In this document: piece by piece, positions 1 through 5,604 of the stretch
Layout: every line of letters starts with the position of its first letter
Numbering within the stretch: the first letter of the stretch is position 1
From: Propionibacteriaceae bacterium
GTDB lineage: Bacteria > Actinomycetota > Actinomycetes > Propionibacteriales > Propionibacteriaceae
DNA: 6,870 nucleotides
NCBI GenBank assembly: GCA_025923975.1
Contig: JAICEV010000195.1
Coordinates: forward strand, 1 to 6,870
Direction: 5' to 3'
Translations under genes and position numbers: made by a program
Notes under the pieces: generated by a model
The model's input: the letters and a program-made list of their open reading frames with translations, nothing else
Databases searched by the model: none
Told to the model about the DNA's origin: nothing

Positions 1-3
1 ATA

Positions 4-123
4 ACAAGCCCCTAAACGGCCGCATCCGGGCTCGGATTTGGGTTCTTTCTGATCACAAGCACCCAAACGGCCGCATCCGGGCTCGGATCTGGGGCCTTTC
101 TGATCACAAGCACCCAAACGGCC
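4..123. repeat. 51-bp tandem direct repeat, 2.4 copies, reaching the left window edge
   Basis: Units start at 4, 55 and 106. Each of the first two is exactly 51 bp; the third matches for 18 bases (106-123) and then diverges. Units 1 and 2 differ at five positions, about 90 percent identity. Each full unit contains the small dyad ATCCG-GGCT-CGGAT and the palindrome TGATCA. As 51 is 17 codons, one plus-strand frame stays open through the array and would read repeats of KHPNGRIRARIWGLSDH. That frame runs on to 341 inside pdtaS and has no recognisable domain, so I read the array as non-coding. The array may continue to the left of the window. Function is unknown. Confidence 0.9.
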
Positions 124-139
124 TAATGGCTTTAGGCCG
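119..139. other. 8-bp perfect hairpin at the end of the repeat array
   Basis: The arm CGGCCTAA (119-126) pairs fully with TTAGGCCG (132-139) around the loop TGGCT. The left half of the first arm (CGGCC) is the last part of the truncated third repeat, and the other arm is unique sequence. No T-tract follows on the plus strand. On the minus strand the stem is followed by TTTGGGTGCTTG, which is only weakly T-rich. It could be a factor-assisted terminator, an RNA processing signal or the scar of array formation. The structure is plain in the sequence; the role is not. Confidence 0.6.
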
Positions 140-185
140 CCATGCCCAACGCACCGACCTTATGCCGGGACTGCCGTCAGAGTGC

Positions 186-219
186 CTGTGCACACAGCTG
201 TTGGCGGCGGCCGTAGGGT
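186..219 (+). promoter_or_regulatory. Candidate pdtaS promoter: TAGGGT -10 with an upstream TGTGCACA dyad
   Basis: TAGGGT at 214-219 fits the actinobacterial -10 pattern TANNNT and lies exactly 6 nt before the ATG at 226. This is the spacing expected for a leaderless transcript starting at that A. The perfect palindrome TGTGCACA (187-194), extendable as CTGTG-CA-CACAG (186-197), covers the place where a -35 element would sit, and no good -35 hexamer is visible. It may be an operator. The alternative reading is that AGGG at 215-218 is a weak ribosome binding site with 7-nt spacing. Confidence 0.4.
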
Positions 220-225
220 TACGGC

Positions 226-1686
226 ATGCCGTCCATGTCGGAGATCATCTCCGAGCACACGGACCTCTCCGAGAGCGACCATCACTGGTTGAAGCTCCTG
301 GTCTCGGAGTGGCAGCTGCTCGCCGATTTGAGCTTCTCTGACTTGGTCTTATGGGTTCTGGACCGCGACCCCAACGTCTTTTGGGCTGCAGCTCAGATCC
401 GCCCGTTCACCGGCGCGACCTCACTCTTCGACGATGTCGTGGGCGACCTCATCGCGTACGCCCCTGAGCATCTGGTGTCAGAGGCCTTCCTCAGCGGCCA
501 GATTGTCCGAACCAGCAAGCGCAGGTTGCACGCGGGGCTGCCCGTCGATAGCCACGCCATTCCCGTGAAGATCGGCAACCGCGTAGTCGCAGTCGTCGAA
601 CAGCATACGAGTCAGCTGGCCATTCGCGGTGCGCCGAGCTCATTGGAGCAGGCCTATCTCGAGGCTGCAACGCAACTGGCCAGGATGATCACCGCCGGGG
701 CGTTCCCGATCCCGAGCGATGCCACACATCTGGCGTTCAGTCCACGAGTGGGAGACGGATTCATTCGTCTCGATCGGGCGGGGGAGGTGAGGTACGCCAG
801 CCCGAACGCGCTGAGTGCTTATCGCCGGCTTGGGCTGCGCGGCGATCTCGTGGGTGAGCCTCTTGGCGGCCTGACAGCGGAGCTCCTGCCTACCAGCCCC
901 GACCCGGTCGATGACTCAGTGCAGTCGGTGCTGTCCGGTCGCGCTGCACGCAGGACTGAGCTGGTATCCGGAGAGGCGCATCTCATGATTCGGGTGTTGC
1001 CGCTGGTCGAAGGCCGCAAACGGGTGGGGGCCATCGTGCTCTGCCGCGATGTGAGCGATCTGCGGAGCAAAGAGCGCGAGCTGGTGACAAAAGACGCCAC
1101 TATTCGCGAGATCCACCATCGGGTCAAGAACAATCTGCAGACAGTCGCAGCGCTGCTCCGGATGCAGGCCCGGCGAATCGAGTCTGCTGACGCGAAAGTC
1201 GCGCTGACGGACGCCATGTCGCGGGTCGCATCGATCGCCATCGTGCACGAGACCCTGTCGCAGGCGTTCGACGAGATCGTTGAGTTCGACAGGGTGGCTG
1301 ATGAGCTGCTCCGCATGGTCGGCGATGTGGCCTCGTCATGGGGTGGGGTTTCCGCGATTCGCGAGGGCAGCTTTGGGGTGCTATCAGCAGAGGTCGCCAC
1401 GAGTCTGGCGATGGTTATCAGCGAACTCTGCCAGAACGCCGTAGAACACGGCCTCTCGCACCAGTCAGGCGAAATTCGCGTAGTTCCGACCCGATTCGAC
1501 GGTCGGCTCCGGGTTGAGATCAGCGACGATGGCCGCGGTCTGCCGAATGGCTTCGATTGGCGTAAATCACGAAGCCTAGGTCTGTCGATCGTGAACACCC
1601 TGGTGGCTGAGATGGAAGGCACCTTCGAGCTCGGTGGCCATTCGCATGGTCCGGGCACGCTTGCCGTGGTGGAAATTCCCCTCTAA
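226..1686 (+). CDS. pdtaS: PdtaS-type cytosolic sensor histidine kinase (GAF-PAS-HisKA_2-HATPase)
   Basis: This 486-residue soluble histidine kinase autophosphorylates and passes phosphate to PdtaR, an ANTAR antiterminator, in the characterised mycobacterial system. There are no membrane segments. The N-terminal GAF-like region (about 1-160) carries the family sequence EWQLLADLSFSD near 28-39. A PAS region (about 172-285) contains GDGFIRLD and YASPNALSAY. The HisKA_2 motif EIHHRVKNNLQ (295-305) supplies the phosphoacceptor, most likely H298. The ATPase domain shows an N-box (E400 to N404), DDGRGLP (434-440), SLGLSIV (450-456) and GPGT (475-478). Length is close to the M. tuberculosis protein (about 501). 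The ATG at 226 has the -10-like or SD-like sequence; ATG at 235 (Met4) aligns better with the mycobacterial start and remains possible. The two GAF cysteines of the M. tuberculosis protein are absent: the only cysteines are C273 and C402. No pdtaR lies in the window. Family assignment is firm; signal and partner are inferred. Confidence 0.95.
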   Translation: MPSMSEIISEHTDLSESDHHWLKLLVSEWQLLADLSFSDLVLWVLDRDPNVFWAAAQIRPFTGATSLFDDVVGDLIAYAPEHLVSEAFLSGQIVRTSKRRLHAGLPVDSHAIPVKIGNRVVAVVEQHTSQLAIRGAPSSLEQAYLEAATQLARMITAGAFPIPSDATHLAFSPRVGDGFIRLDRAGEVRYASPNALSAYRRLGLRGDLVGEPLGGLTAELLPTSPDPVDDSVQSVLSGRAARRTELVSGEAHLMIRVLPLVEGRKRVGAIVLCRDVSDLRSKERELVTKDATIREIHHRVKNNLQTVAALLRMQARRIESADAKVALTDAMSRVASIAIVHETLSQAFDEIVEFDRVADELLRMVGDVASSWGGVSAIREGSFGVLSAEVATSLAMVISELCQNAVEHGLSHQSGEIRVVPTRFDGRLRVEISDDGRGLPNGFDWRKSRSLGLSIVNTLVAEMEGTFELGGHSHGPGTLAVVEIPL

Positions 1687-1717
1687 GCCGTGGACTGACG
1701 CACATTTGTTGGCACGC

Positions 1718-1745
1718 AAAAAACGCCGGGGATCTTCCCGGCGTT
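1718..1745 (-). terminator. Intrinsic terminator of whiB1 in the convergent gap
   Basis: A perfect 9-bp stem, AACGCCGGG (1722-1730) with CCCGGCGTT (1737-1745), encloses a 6-nt loop. Read on the minus strand the stem is followed by six T residues (positions 1723-1718), so it is a textbook terminator for whiB1, whose stop lies 24 bp upstream. On the plus strand it lies 35 bp past the pdtaS stop but is followed by CATTGC rather than a T-tract. Any effect on pdtaS transcripts should be weaker. Confidence 0.85.
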
Positions 1746-1769
1746 CATTGCTGCTGCTGAAGCCTCGGG

Positions 1770-2021
1770 TTACGCGGTGCGGATGCGCGCTCGTGCGGCG
1801 CGGCGCTTCAACGCTCGCCGCTCATCTTCGCTGAGACCGCCCCAGACACCATGATCCTGACCAGCTTCCAGCGCCCATTGCAGGCATGCGTCTCTGACGT
1901 CGCATCGCCGGCAGACCTGCTTGGCCTCTTCTATCTGGAGGAGGGCTGGGCCGGTATTCCCGATCGGGAAGAACAGCTCAGGGTCCTCATCCAGGCAAGC
2001 GGCCCGGTGGCGCCAATCCAT
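1770..2021 (-). CDS. whiB1: WhiB1-type [4Fe-4S] transcriptional regulator
   Basis: This 83-residue Wbl protein binds a [4Fe-4S] cluster. In mycobacteria WhiB1 is NO-sensitive, binds the principal sigma factor and is essential. The four cluster ligands are C9, C37, C40 and C46 in the family pattern C-Xn-CXXC-X5-C. The turn GVWGG is at 58-62, followed by SEDERRALKRR and a basic tail ending RARIRTA that serves DNA binding. The opening MDWRHRAACLDEDPELFFP and the length match M. tuberculosis WhiB1 (84 residues, recalled) closely. The ATG is preceded by AGGAG (2035-2031 on the minus strand) with 9-nt spacing, fixing the start. It converges on pdtaS, as in mycobacteria (Rv3219/Rv3220c). Its leader and upstream region carry the paired structures listed separately. 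Assignment to WhiB1 rather than another Wbl paralogue rests on N-terminal similarity and synteny. Confidence 0.95.
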   Translation of the reverse strand: MDWRHRAACLDEDPELFFPIGNTGPALLQIEEAKQVCRRCDVRDACLQWALEAGQDHGVWGGLSEDERRALKRRAARARIRTA

Positions 2022-2049
2022 GGCGTTACACTCCTAACTGGTTGCTTCT

Positions 2050-2081
2050 GGGTCCCTGGCGTAGGACCCCGCAGGACGGGG
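2050..2081 (-). promoter_or_regulatory. Two mutually exclusive hairpins in the presumed whiB1 leader
   Basis: Read on the minus strand, hairpin A pairs CCCCG (2081-2077) with CGGGG (2071-2067) around TCCTG. Hairpin B pairs GGGTCC (2069-2064) with GGACCC (2055-2050) around an 8-nt loop. They share bases 2067-2069, so only one can form at a time. The element ends 14 bp upstream of the whiB1 ribosome binding site. It matters only if transcription starts upstream of about 2081. I found no convincing -10; TAGAGG at 2098-2093 is a weak candidate. Confidence 0.35.
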
Positions 2082-2122
2082 AAGCCACGAGTCCTCTACA
2101 CTGAGCCTTGACTCGCGCTCCC

Positions 2123-2163
2123 CAAGACTTTCAAGTATTGAGAGGCAATACAAGACTTTCGAG
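2123..2163. promoter_or_regulatory. Paired direct repeat CAAGACTTTCRAG flanking a 6-bp dyad
   Basis: CAAGACTTTCAAG (2123-2135) and CAAGACTTTCGAG (2151-2163) match at 12 of 13 positions and start 28 bp apart. Between them is the inverted repeat GTATTG-AGAGG-CAATAC (2135-2151). The element lies in the whiB1/membrane-protein divergent region, about 100-140 bp upstream of the whiB1 ATG and 90-130 bp upstream of the other gene. Two equal sites on nearly the same helical face suggest a cooperative regulator site, but I do not recognise the factor. Confidence 0.5.
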
Positions 2164-2252
2164 CGTTCGGTGCCTCACATTTCGGTCCAGTTACGGTCAT
2201 TGCTGTCTCTTAAACCGGTTGTACCCGCTCCAATCGCCCCAAAACACATCCG

Positions 2253-2660
2253 ATGACAGCGACATCTGCGTTGGGAGGACGGCCGCTCACGATCGTCGTT
2301 GCAGCCGCGTTGCTGGCGCTTGAGGGACTCGCCGGACTGGCATACGCGGTGTTTGAGGTCGGGCAGATCAGGATGTCGCGCGCTGAGGTTGGGGTTGGCG
2401 TGGCGATTCTGATGGCCGGCTTCGGCCTTTTACTCCTCCTGGTGGCGCGAGGCGTATTCCTGGGCAGACGATGGAGCAGGGGACCGGCGGTGGCTACCCA
2501 GCTGATCTTGCTCCCGATCGCTTGGAGCTTCCGAGGCGGTGCGACCACCTGGGTGTCGGTAGCCCTAGCCGCATTGGCGATTGCCGTTCTCGTCGGCGTG
2601 CTGCACCCTCGGTCGACCGCGGTCTTCGTCGGTCCGCCTGCCGATAAAACGCAGCCGTGA
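2253..2660 (+). CDS. Small four-helix integral membrane protein, function unknown
   Basis: The 135-residue product is strongly hydrophobic. Likely membrane segments lie at about 12-36, 46-68, 78-94 and 98-118, separated by short basic loops (GRRWSRG at 71-77) and followed by a polar tail ending PPADKTQP. No enzymatic motif is visible. It is transcribed away from whiB1. From memory, mycobacteria have a similar-sized integral membrane protein gene (Rv3217c) in the same orientation near whiB1, so this may be its counterpart; only an alignment would settle that. The ATG at 2253 has no Shine-Dalgarno sequence and no TANNNT at leaderless spacing, so the start is less certain. The reading frame, codon pattern and hydrophobic periodicity support a real gene over the minus-strand shadow in the same place. 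Confidence 0.75.
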   Translation: MTATSALGGRPLTIVVAAALLALEGLAGLAYAVFEVGQIRMSRAEVGVGVAILMAGFGLLLLLVARGVFLGRRWSRGPAVATQLILLPIAWSFRGGATTWVSVALAALAIAVLVGVLHPRSTAVFVGPPADKTQP

Positions 2661-2677
2661 ATGAACTGAGTTAGCCG

Positions 2678-2702
2678 GCACTTCGTCTGAATTCCCAAGT
2701 GC
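2678..2702. terminator. Weak hairpin in the convergent gap, possible bidirectional terminator
   Basis: GCACTT (2678-2683) pairs with AAGTGC (2697-2702) across a 13-nt loop, between the stop of the membrane protein (2660) and the stop of the ABC ATPase (2719 to 2717 on the minus strand). There is no T-tract on either side and the stem is only 6 bp, so it is a poor intrinsic terminator. I list it because it is the only structured element in this 56-bp convergent gap. Confidence 0.25.
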
Positions 2703-2716
2703 AGCGACTGCGCCCG

Positions 2717-3565
2717 CTAGCCAGCAGCCTCTTCGAGGATCCTGGCCAGCTCGGCGTCGTGCGCGGCCTCCGTCTCGGCCTCGTGCTTGACGCGGCGGAG
2801 GAATGACTTGGTGCGCTCCTCCTGGGGATTCAGCAGCACCTCATTCGGCGGGCCCTCCTCGACGACCACACCTTGATCCATGAACACGACGCGGTCGGCA
2901 ACTTCACGTGCAAAGGCCATCTCGTGGGTGACCACGATCATGGTCGTTCCCTCCTCGGCGAGGTTGCGCATGACCCCAAGAACCTCGCCCACCAGCTCCG
3001 GGTCGAGGGCCGATGTGGGTTCATCGAAGAGCAGCAGTTCCGGCTTCATGGCCAGGGCCCGCGCAATCGCCACCCGCTGCTGCTGCCCGCCGGAGAGCTG
3101 CGAGGGATAGTACCTGGCCCGATCTCCGAGGCCGACCATGTCAAGCAGCTCCAAGGCCTCCTTCGTGACATCCGCCTTAGGTAGCCGCTTGACCTTGACC
3201 GGCGCTTCTATCACATTTCCGAGGGCGGTCATATGCGGGAAGAGGTTGAAGCGCTGGAAGACCATGCCAATCCGCGCCCGCTGCCGTGCGATGTCCTTGT
3301 CTTTGCGCACGTGCAGCTTGCCGTTGCGGTCCTCGAACCCGATGAGCTCCCCGCCAACCCAGATCCGGCCACCCGTGAGAGTCTCCATCTGGTTGATCAG
3401 ACGCAGGAAGGTGGTCTTGCCCGACCCGCTGGGGCCGAGCAAGCACACGACTTCTTTGGCGTCAACGGTCATGTCAATGCCTTTCAGCACCTCATTGCTG
3501 CCGAACGCCTTGGTGACATTGACCGCGTGTACGAGATGCTCGGTGTCCGTCGCCGTGGTCGTCAT
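2717..3565 (-). CDS. Polar amino-acid ABC transporter ATPase (GlnQ/HisP family)
   Basis: The 282-residue nucleotide-binding subunit powers uptake with the two genes upstream. Every ABC motif is intact: Walker A GPSGSGKT (44-51), Q-loop Q104, signature LSGGQQQR (157-164), Walker B LLLFDEP (177-183) with catalytic E182, D-loop SALD (185-188) and switch H214. The family landmark RTKSFLRRV at 251-259 normally lies near the end. Here an acidic, helical-looking tail of about 23 residues follows, so the protein is somewhat longer than the usual 240-255. The reading frame is open much further upstream inside the permease, but the ATG at 3565 is the true start. It overlaps the permease stop as ATGA, is preceded by GGGG at about 8 nt, and starts just before the conserved domain (VNVTKAFGSNEVLKGI). 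Substrate is set by the binding protein. Confidence 0.96.
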   Translation of the reverse strand: MTTTATDTEHLVHAVNVTKAFGSNEVLKGIDMTVDAKEVVCLLGPSGSGKTTFLRLINQMETLTGGRIWVGGELIGFEDRNGKLHVRKDKDIARQRARIGMVFQRFNLFPHMTALGNVIEAPVKVKRLPKADVTKEALELLDMVGLGDRARYYPSQLSGGQQQRVAIARALAMKPELLLFDEPTSALDPELVGEVLGVMRNLAEEGTTMIVVTHEMAFAREVADRVVFMDQGVVVEEGPPNEVLLNPQEERTKSFLRRVKHEAETEAAHDAELARILEEAAG

Positions 3566-4536
3566 TTCGCTGCCCCGATCGCTAGGCCTTTGTCCGCCTC
3601 CTCTTTGTCCGCGCTCACCTGGACGCCGAAGCCGCGTCCGAAGTGCCGCTCCAGGTACGCCTGGCCGACCATCAGGACGCTGGAGGCGATCAGGTAGTAA
3701 AGCGTGGCCGCCACCAAGATCGGAAAGACTTGGAAGGTCCGATTGCCAATGGCCTGCAGCTGGAAGAAGAGCTCGGTGCCGACCGGAATTCCGATCAGCA
3801 GCGAGGTGTCCTTGAGCATGGCAATGGTCTCGTTGCCGGTCGGCGGAACGATCACACGCATAGCCTGAGGCAGCACAATCCGGCGCATTGCCTTGCCGCG
3901 ACTCATGCCGAGCGCCTGCGCAGCCTCCATCTGGCCCCTGTCGACGCTGAGAATCCCGGCGCGCGCAATTTCCGCCATATAGGCAGCCTCTGACGCAGCG
4001 AGACCGATCACACCGCCAGCCAGACCGACGAAGATCGCATTGGCATCGAAGGGCCCAATCCGCCAGTCGCCACTTAGACCAAGCCACTCGATGATCTTCC
4101 AGTCGAAAGGCACACCGAGGGCGATGCCTTCTGCGAAGAGGAGTCCAAGCTGGCCCATGATGACGAGTAGCACATACCGAGGGATGGCGCGGAAGAACCA
4201 GGTGTACAACCACGAGACACCCCTGAGGATGGGGTTGTCCGACAGCCGCATGACAGCCAAGATCACCCCGAGGATGACGCCGAAGAGCATCGCCAGGATC
4301 GTGACGAGGATGGTGCCCTTCCAGAAGCCCTCGATCACCGGGCTCTGGATCATCGCCTCAAGGACAAATGGCCAGTTGAATGCCGGGTTGAAGATCAACA
4401 TGTTGAGGAACATGAGGGCCAACACCACGATCACGGCGATGGCGACCCAGCGCCACGGGTGGCGAACCGGTGTTGCGTGGATCAGCCCGGGGCGGTCATC
4501 ACTGACCGCCGGTCGGGCCTCCGTTGTGGTTGTCAT
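3562..4536 (-). CDS. Polar amino-acid ABC transporter permease (HisMQ family)
   Basis: The 324-residue membrane subunit has a cytoplasmic N-terminal tail of about 27 residues. Likely membrane helices are near 29-49, 74-96, 108-134, 165-190, 244-260 and 271-293. The EAA loop that contacts the ATPase is clear at 204-223 (EAAQALGMSRGKAMRRIVLP). NETIAMLKDTSLL (235-247) is typical of the family. It is the only permease of the operon, so the transporter probably uses a homodimer. The ATG at 4536 overlaps the binding-protein stop as ATGA and no Shine-Dalgarno sequence is seen, so initiation probably depends on translational coupling. The stop in turn overlaps the ATPase start. At 115-125 the sequence FRAIPRYVLLV stands where the family usually has FRGTPLLVQ. 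Confidence 0.95.
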   Translation of the reverse strand: MTTTTEARPAVSDDRPGLIHATPVRHPWRWVAIAVIVVLALMFLNMLIFNPAFNWPFVLEAMIQSPVIEGFWKGTILVTILAMLFGVILGVILAVMRLSDNPILRGVSWLYTWFFRAIPRYVLLVIMGQLGLLFAEGIALGVPFDWKIIEWLGLSGDWRIGPFDANAIFVGLAGGVIGLAASEAAYMAEIARAGILSVDRGQMEAAQALGMSRGKAMRRIVLPQAMRVIVPPTGNETIAMLKDTSLLIGIPVGTELFFQLQAIGNRTFQVFPILVAATLYYLIASSVLMVGQAYLERHFGRGFGVQVSADKEEADKGLAIGAAK

Positions 4537-5429
4537 GACGCCGGGTTTACTGCGAAGTCAGAGATAGCGCCCCCCTCAACGCCCCACTTCTCGAGTGCAG
4601 CCTTGTAGGCGCCCTCCTGTTCGAGCTGCTTCAGCGCCTCAACGATCGCCTCAGCGAACTCGGTCTCACCCTTGGGCAGCACATAGCCGTACGGCGCGGC
4701 ATCGTAGACGTCACCCAGCGGCTCCAACTTCCCGCCGGACTGCTTCACCGCATACGCCACGATCGGCGAGTCGGCCAGCATGGCGTCAGCCTTGCCAGTG
4801 ACCACCGCGCTGGTGGCCTGAGCCTGGCTGTCATAAGACAAAACGTTGATCTTGTTGCTACCGCACGCCTTTTGCCGAACCGGAAGATCGTCGGTCTCCT
4901 GCACTGTTCCGGTCTGCACGGCAACGTTCTTACCGCACGCACTATCTGGCTCGAGGCCTTTGGGGTTCCCCGGTTGCGTGGCCCACTGCGTGCCGGCATT
5001 GAAGTAGCTGACCATGTCAACCTCCTTCAGGCGATCCGAGTTGATCGTGAACGAGGAGATGCCCATGTCGTACTTCTTGCCATTGACGCCGGTGATAATG
5101 CTGCCGAACTTCGAGGGCTCCCATTCGGTCTTGACGCCGAACTTGGCAGCGACCGCGTTGAAGAGGTCGACGTCGAAGCCCTGGACAGTCTTACCGTCGG
5201 CGGCCAGGAACTCATTCGGGGCGTAGGTCGGGTCAGTGCCGATCTTGATCACGCCCGCGCTCTTGATGCTCTCGGGCAGCTTGCTGGCAAGATCCACATT
5301 CTCGCTAACAGCGACCGACGGAGCCTCCTCAGCGCCGGGCTCCCCGCTCAACGAGCTCGATCCACAAGCGCTCAAAGCAAGTGCGGCGACCGAGGCCGCG
5401 ACCACACCGAGCTTGATCCGGACATTCAT
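4533..5429 (-). CDS. Amino-acid ABC transporter substrate-binding lipoprotein (SBP family 3)
   Basis: The 298-residue extracytoplasmic receptor captures the substrate and delivers it to the permease. A lipoprotein signal peptide opens it: the basic start MNVRIK, a hydrophobic stretch, and the lipobox L19-S20-A21-C22, with C22 the lipidated residue. A low-complexity Ser/Gly/Glu linker follows to about residue 45. The fold starts at GVIKIGTDPTYAPNEF (59-74), a variant of the usual TYPPF ligand-pocket sequence. It continues with GFDVDLFNAVAAKFG (84-98) and a DMGISSFTINSDR-type hinge, all typical of SBP_bac_3. The ATG at 5429 has GGGAG with 9-nt spacing. It is the first gene of a three-gene operon. 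I cannot name the amino acid; glutamate, glutamine, cystine and basic amino acids are all open. Confidence 0.95.
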   Translation of the reverse strand: MNVRIKLGVVAASVAALALSACGSSSLSGEPGAEEAPSVAVSENVDLASKLPESIKSAGVIKIGTDPTYAPNEFLAADGKTVQGFDVDLFNAVAAKFGVKTEWEPSKFGSIITGVNGKKYDMGISSFTINSDRLKEVDMVSYFNAGTQWATQPGNPKGLEPDSACGKNVAVQTGTVQETDDLPVRQKACGSNKINVLSYDSQAQATSAVVTGKADAMLADSPIVAYAVKQSGGKLEPLGDVYDAAPYGYVLPKGETEFAEAIVEALKQLEQEGAYKAALEKWGVEGGAISDFAVNPAS

Positions 5430-5604
5430 TGTGTGCTACTCCCTTCCAACCCAGGTCCTCGTGAGCCCCGGGTTGATTGCCGCGTTTTCACCCGCCCTGC
5501 TAGCGGCGGTTCGATCCTGAGGACAGACTGAATCCTTCCACGCGATGCTTGCGTTTGATCGATGCCGGTCGGTTTGGAATCCGATCGCAACGATGAAGAG
5601 CGGC
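5430..5604 (-). other. galK to transporter gap, presumed promoter region of the importer operon
   Basis: This stretch follows the galK stop and precedes the binding-protein start on the same strand. It contains the binding-protein ribosome binding site (GGGAG, 5443-5439) and a 5-bp dyad CCGCC (5492-5496) with GGCGG (5505-5509), whose loop contains the palindrome GCTAGC. No T-tract follows the dyad on either strand, and no convincing -10 or -35 pair is visible. There is no strong galK terminator either, so limited read-through from galK cannot be excluded. Confidence 0.45.

Noticed and set aside
4..123. CRISPR array
   Set aside because: The units are directly contiguous with no variable spacers, and no cas gene is present.
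6..341. Open plus-strand frame from the window edge through the repeats into pdtaS, encoding a repeated 17-residue peptide
   Set aside because: It overlaps the first 116 bp of pdtaS, has no domain or ribosome binding site, and is open because the repeat unit is a multiple of three.
819..1658. 279-codon open frame on the minus strand inside pdtaS
   Set aside because: Its translation is Ser/Arg-rich and shows no family; it is the antisense shadow of a well-conserved kinase.
2161..2185. CRP-like site suggested by TGTGA on the minus strand upstream of whiB1
   Set aside because: There is no matching TCACA half-site at the required 6-bp spacing.
2210..2698. 162-codon minus-strand frame opposite the small membrane protein
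   Set aside because: It is Thr/Pro/Ala-rich with no motif; the plus-strand frame shows clear membrane-helix periodicity.
3566..4213. N-terminal extension of the transporter ATPase reading into the permease gene
   Set aside because: The extension is Arg/Cys-rich out-of-frame sequence; the ATGA overlap and the domain start fix the ATPase start at 3565.
5492..5509. Intrinsic terminator after galK
   Set aside because: The stem is only 5 bp with an 8-nt loop and no T-tract, and it lies about 100 bp past the galK stop.
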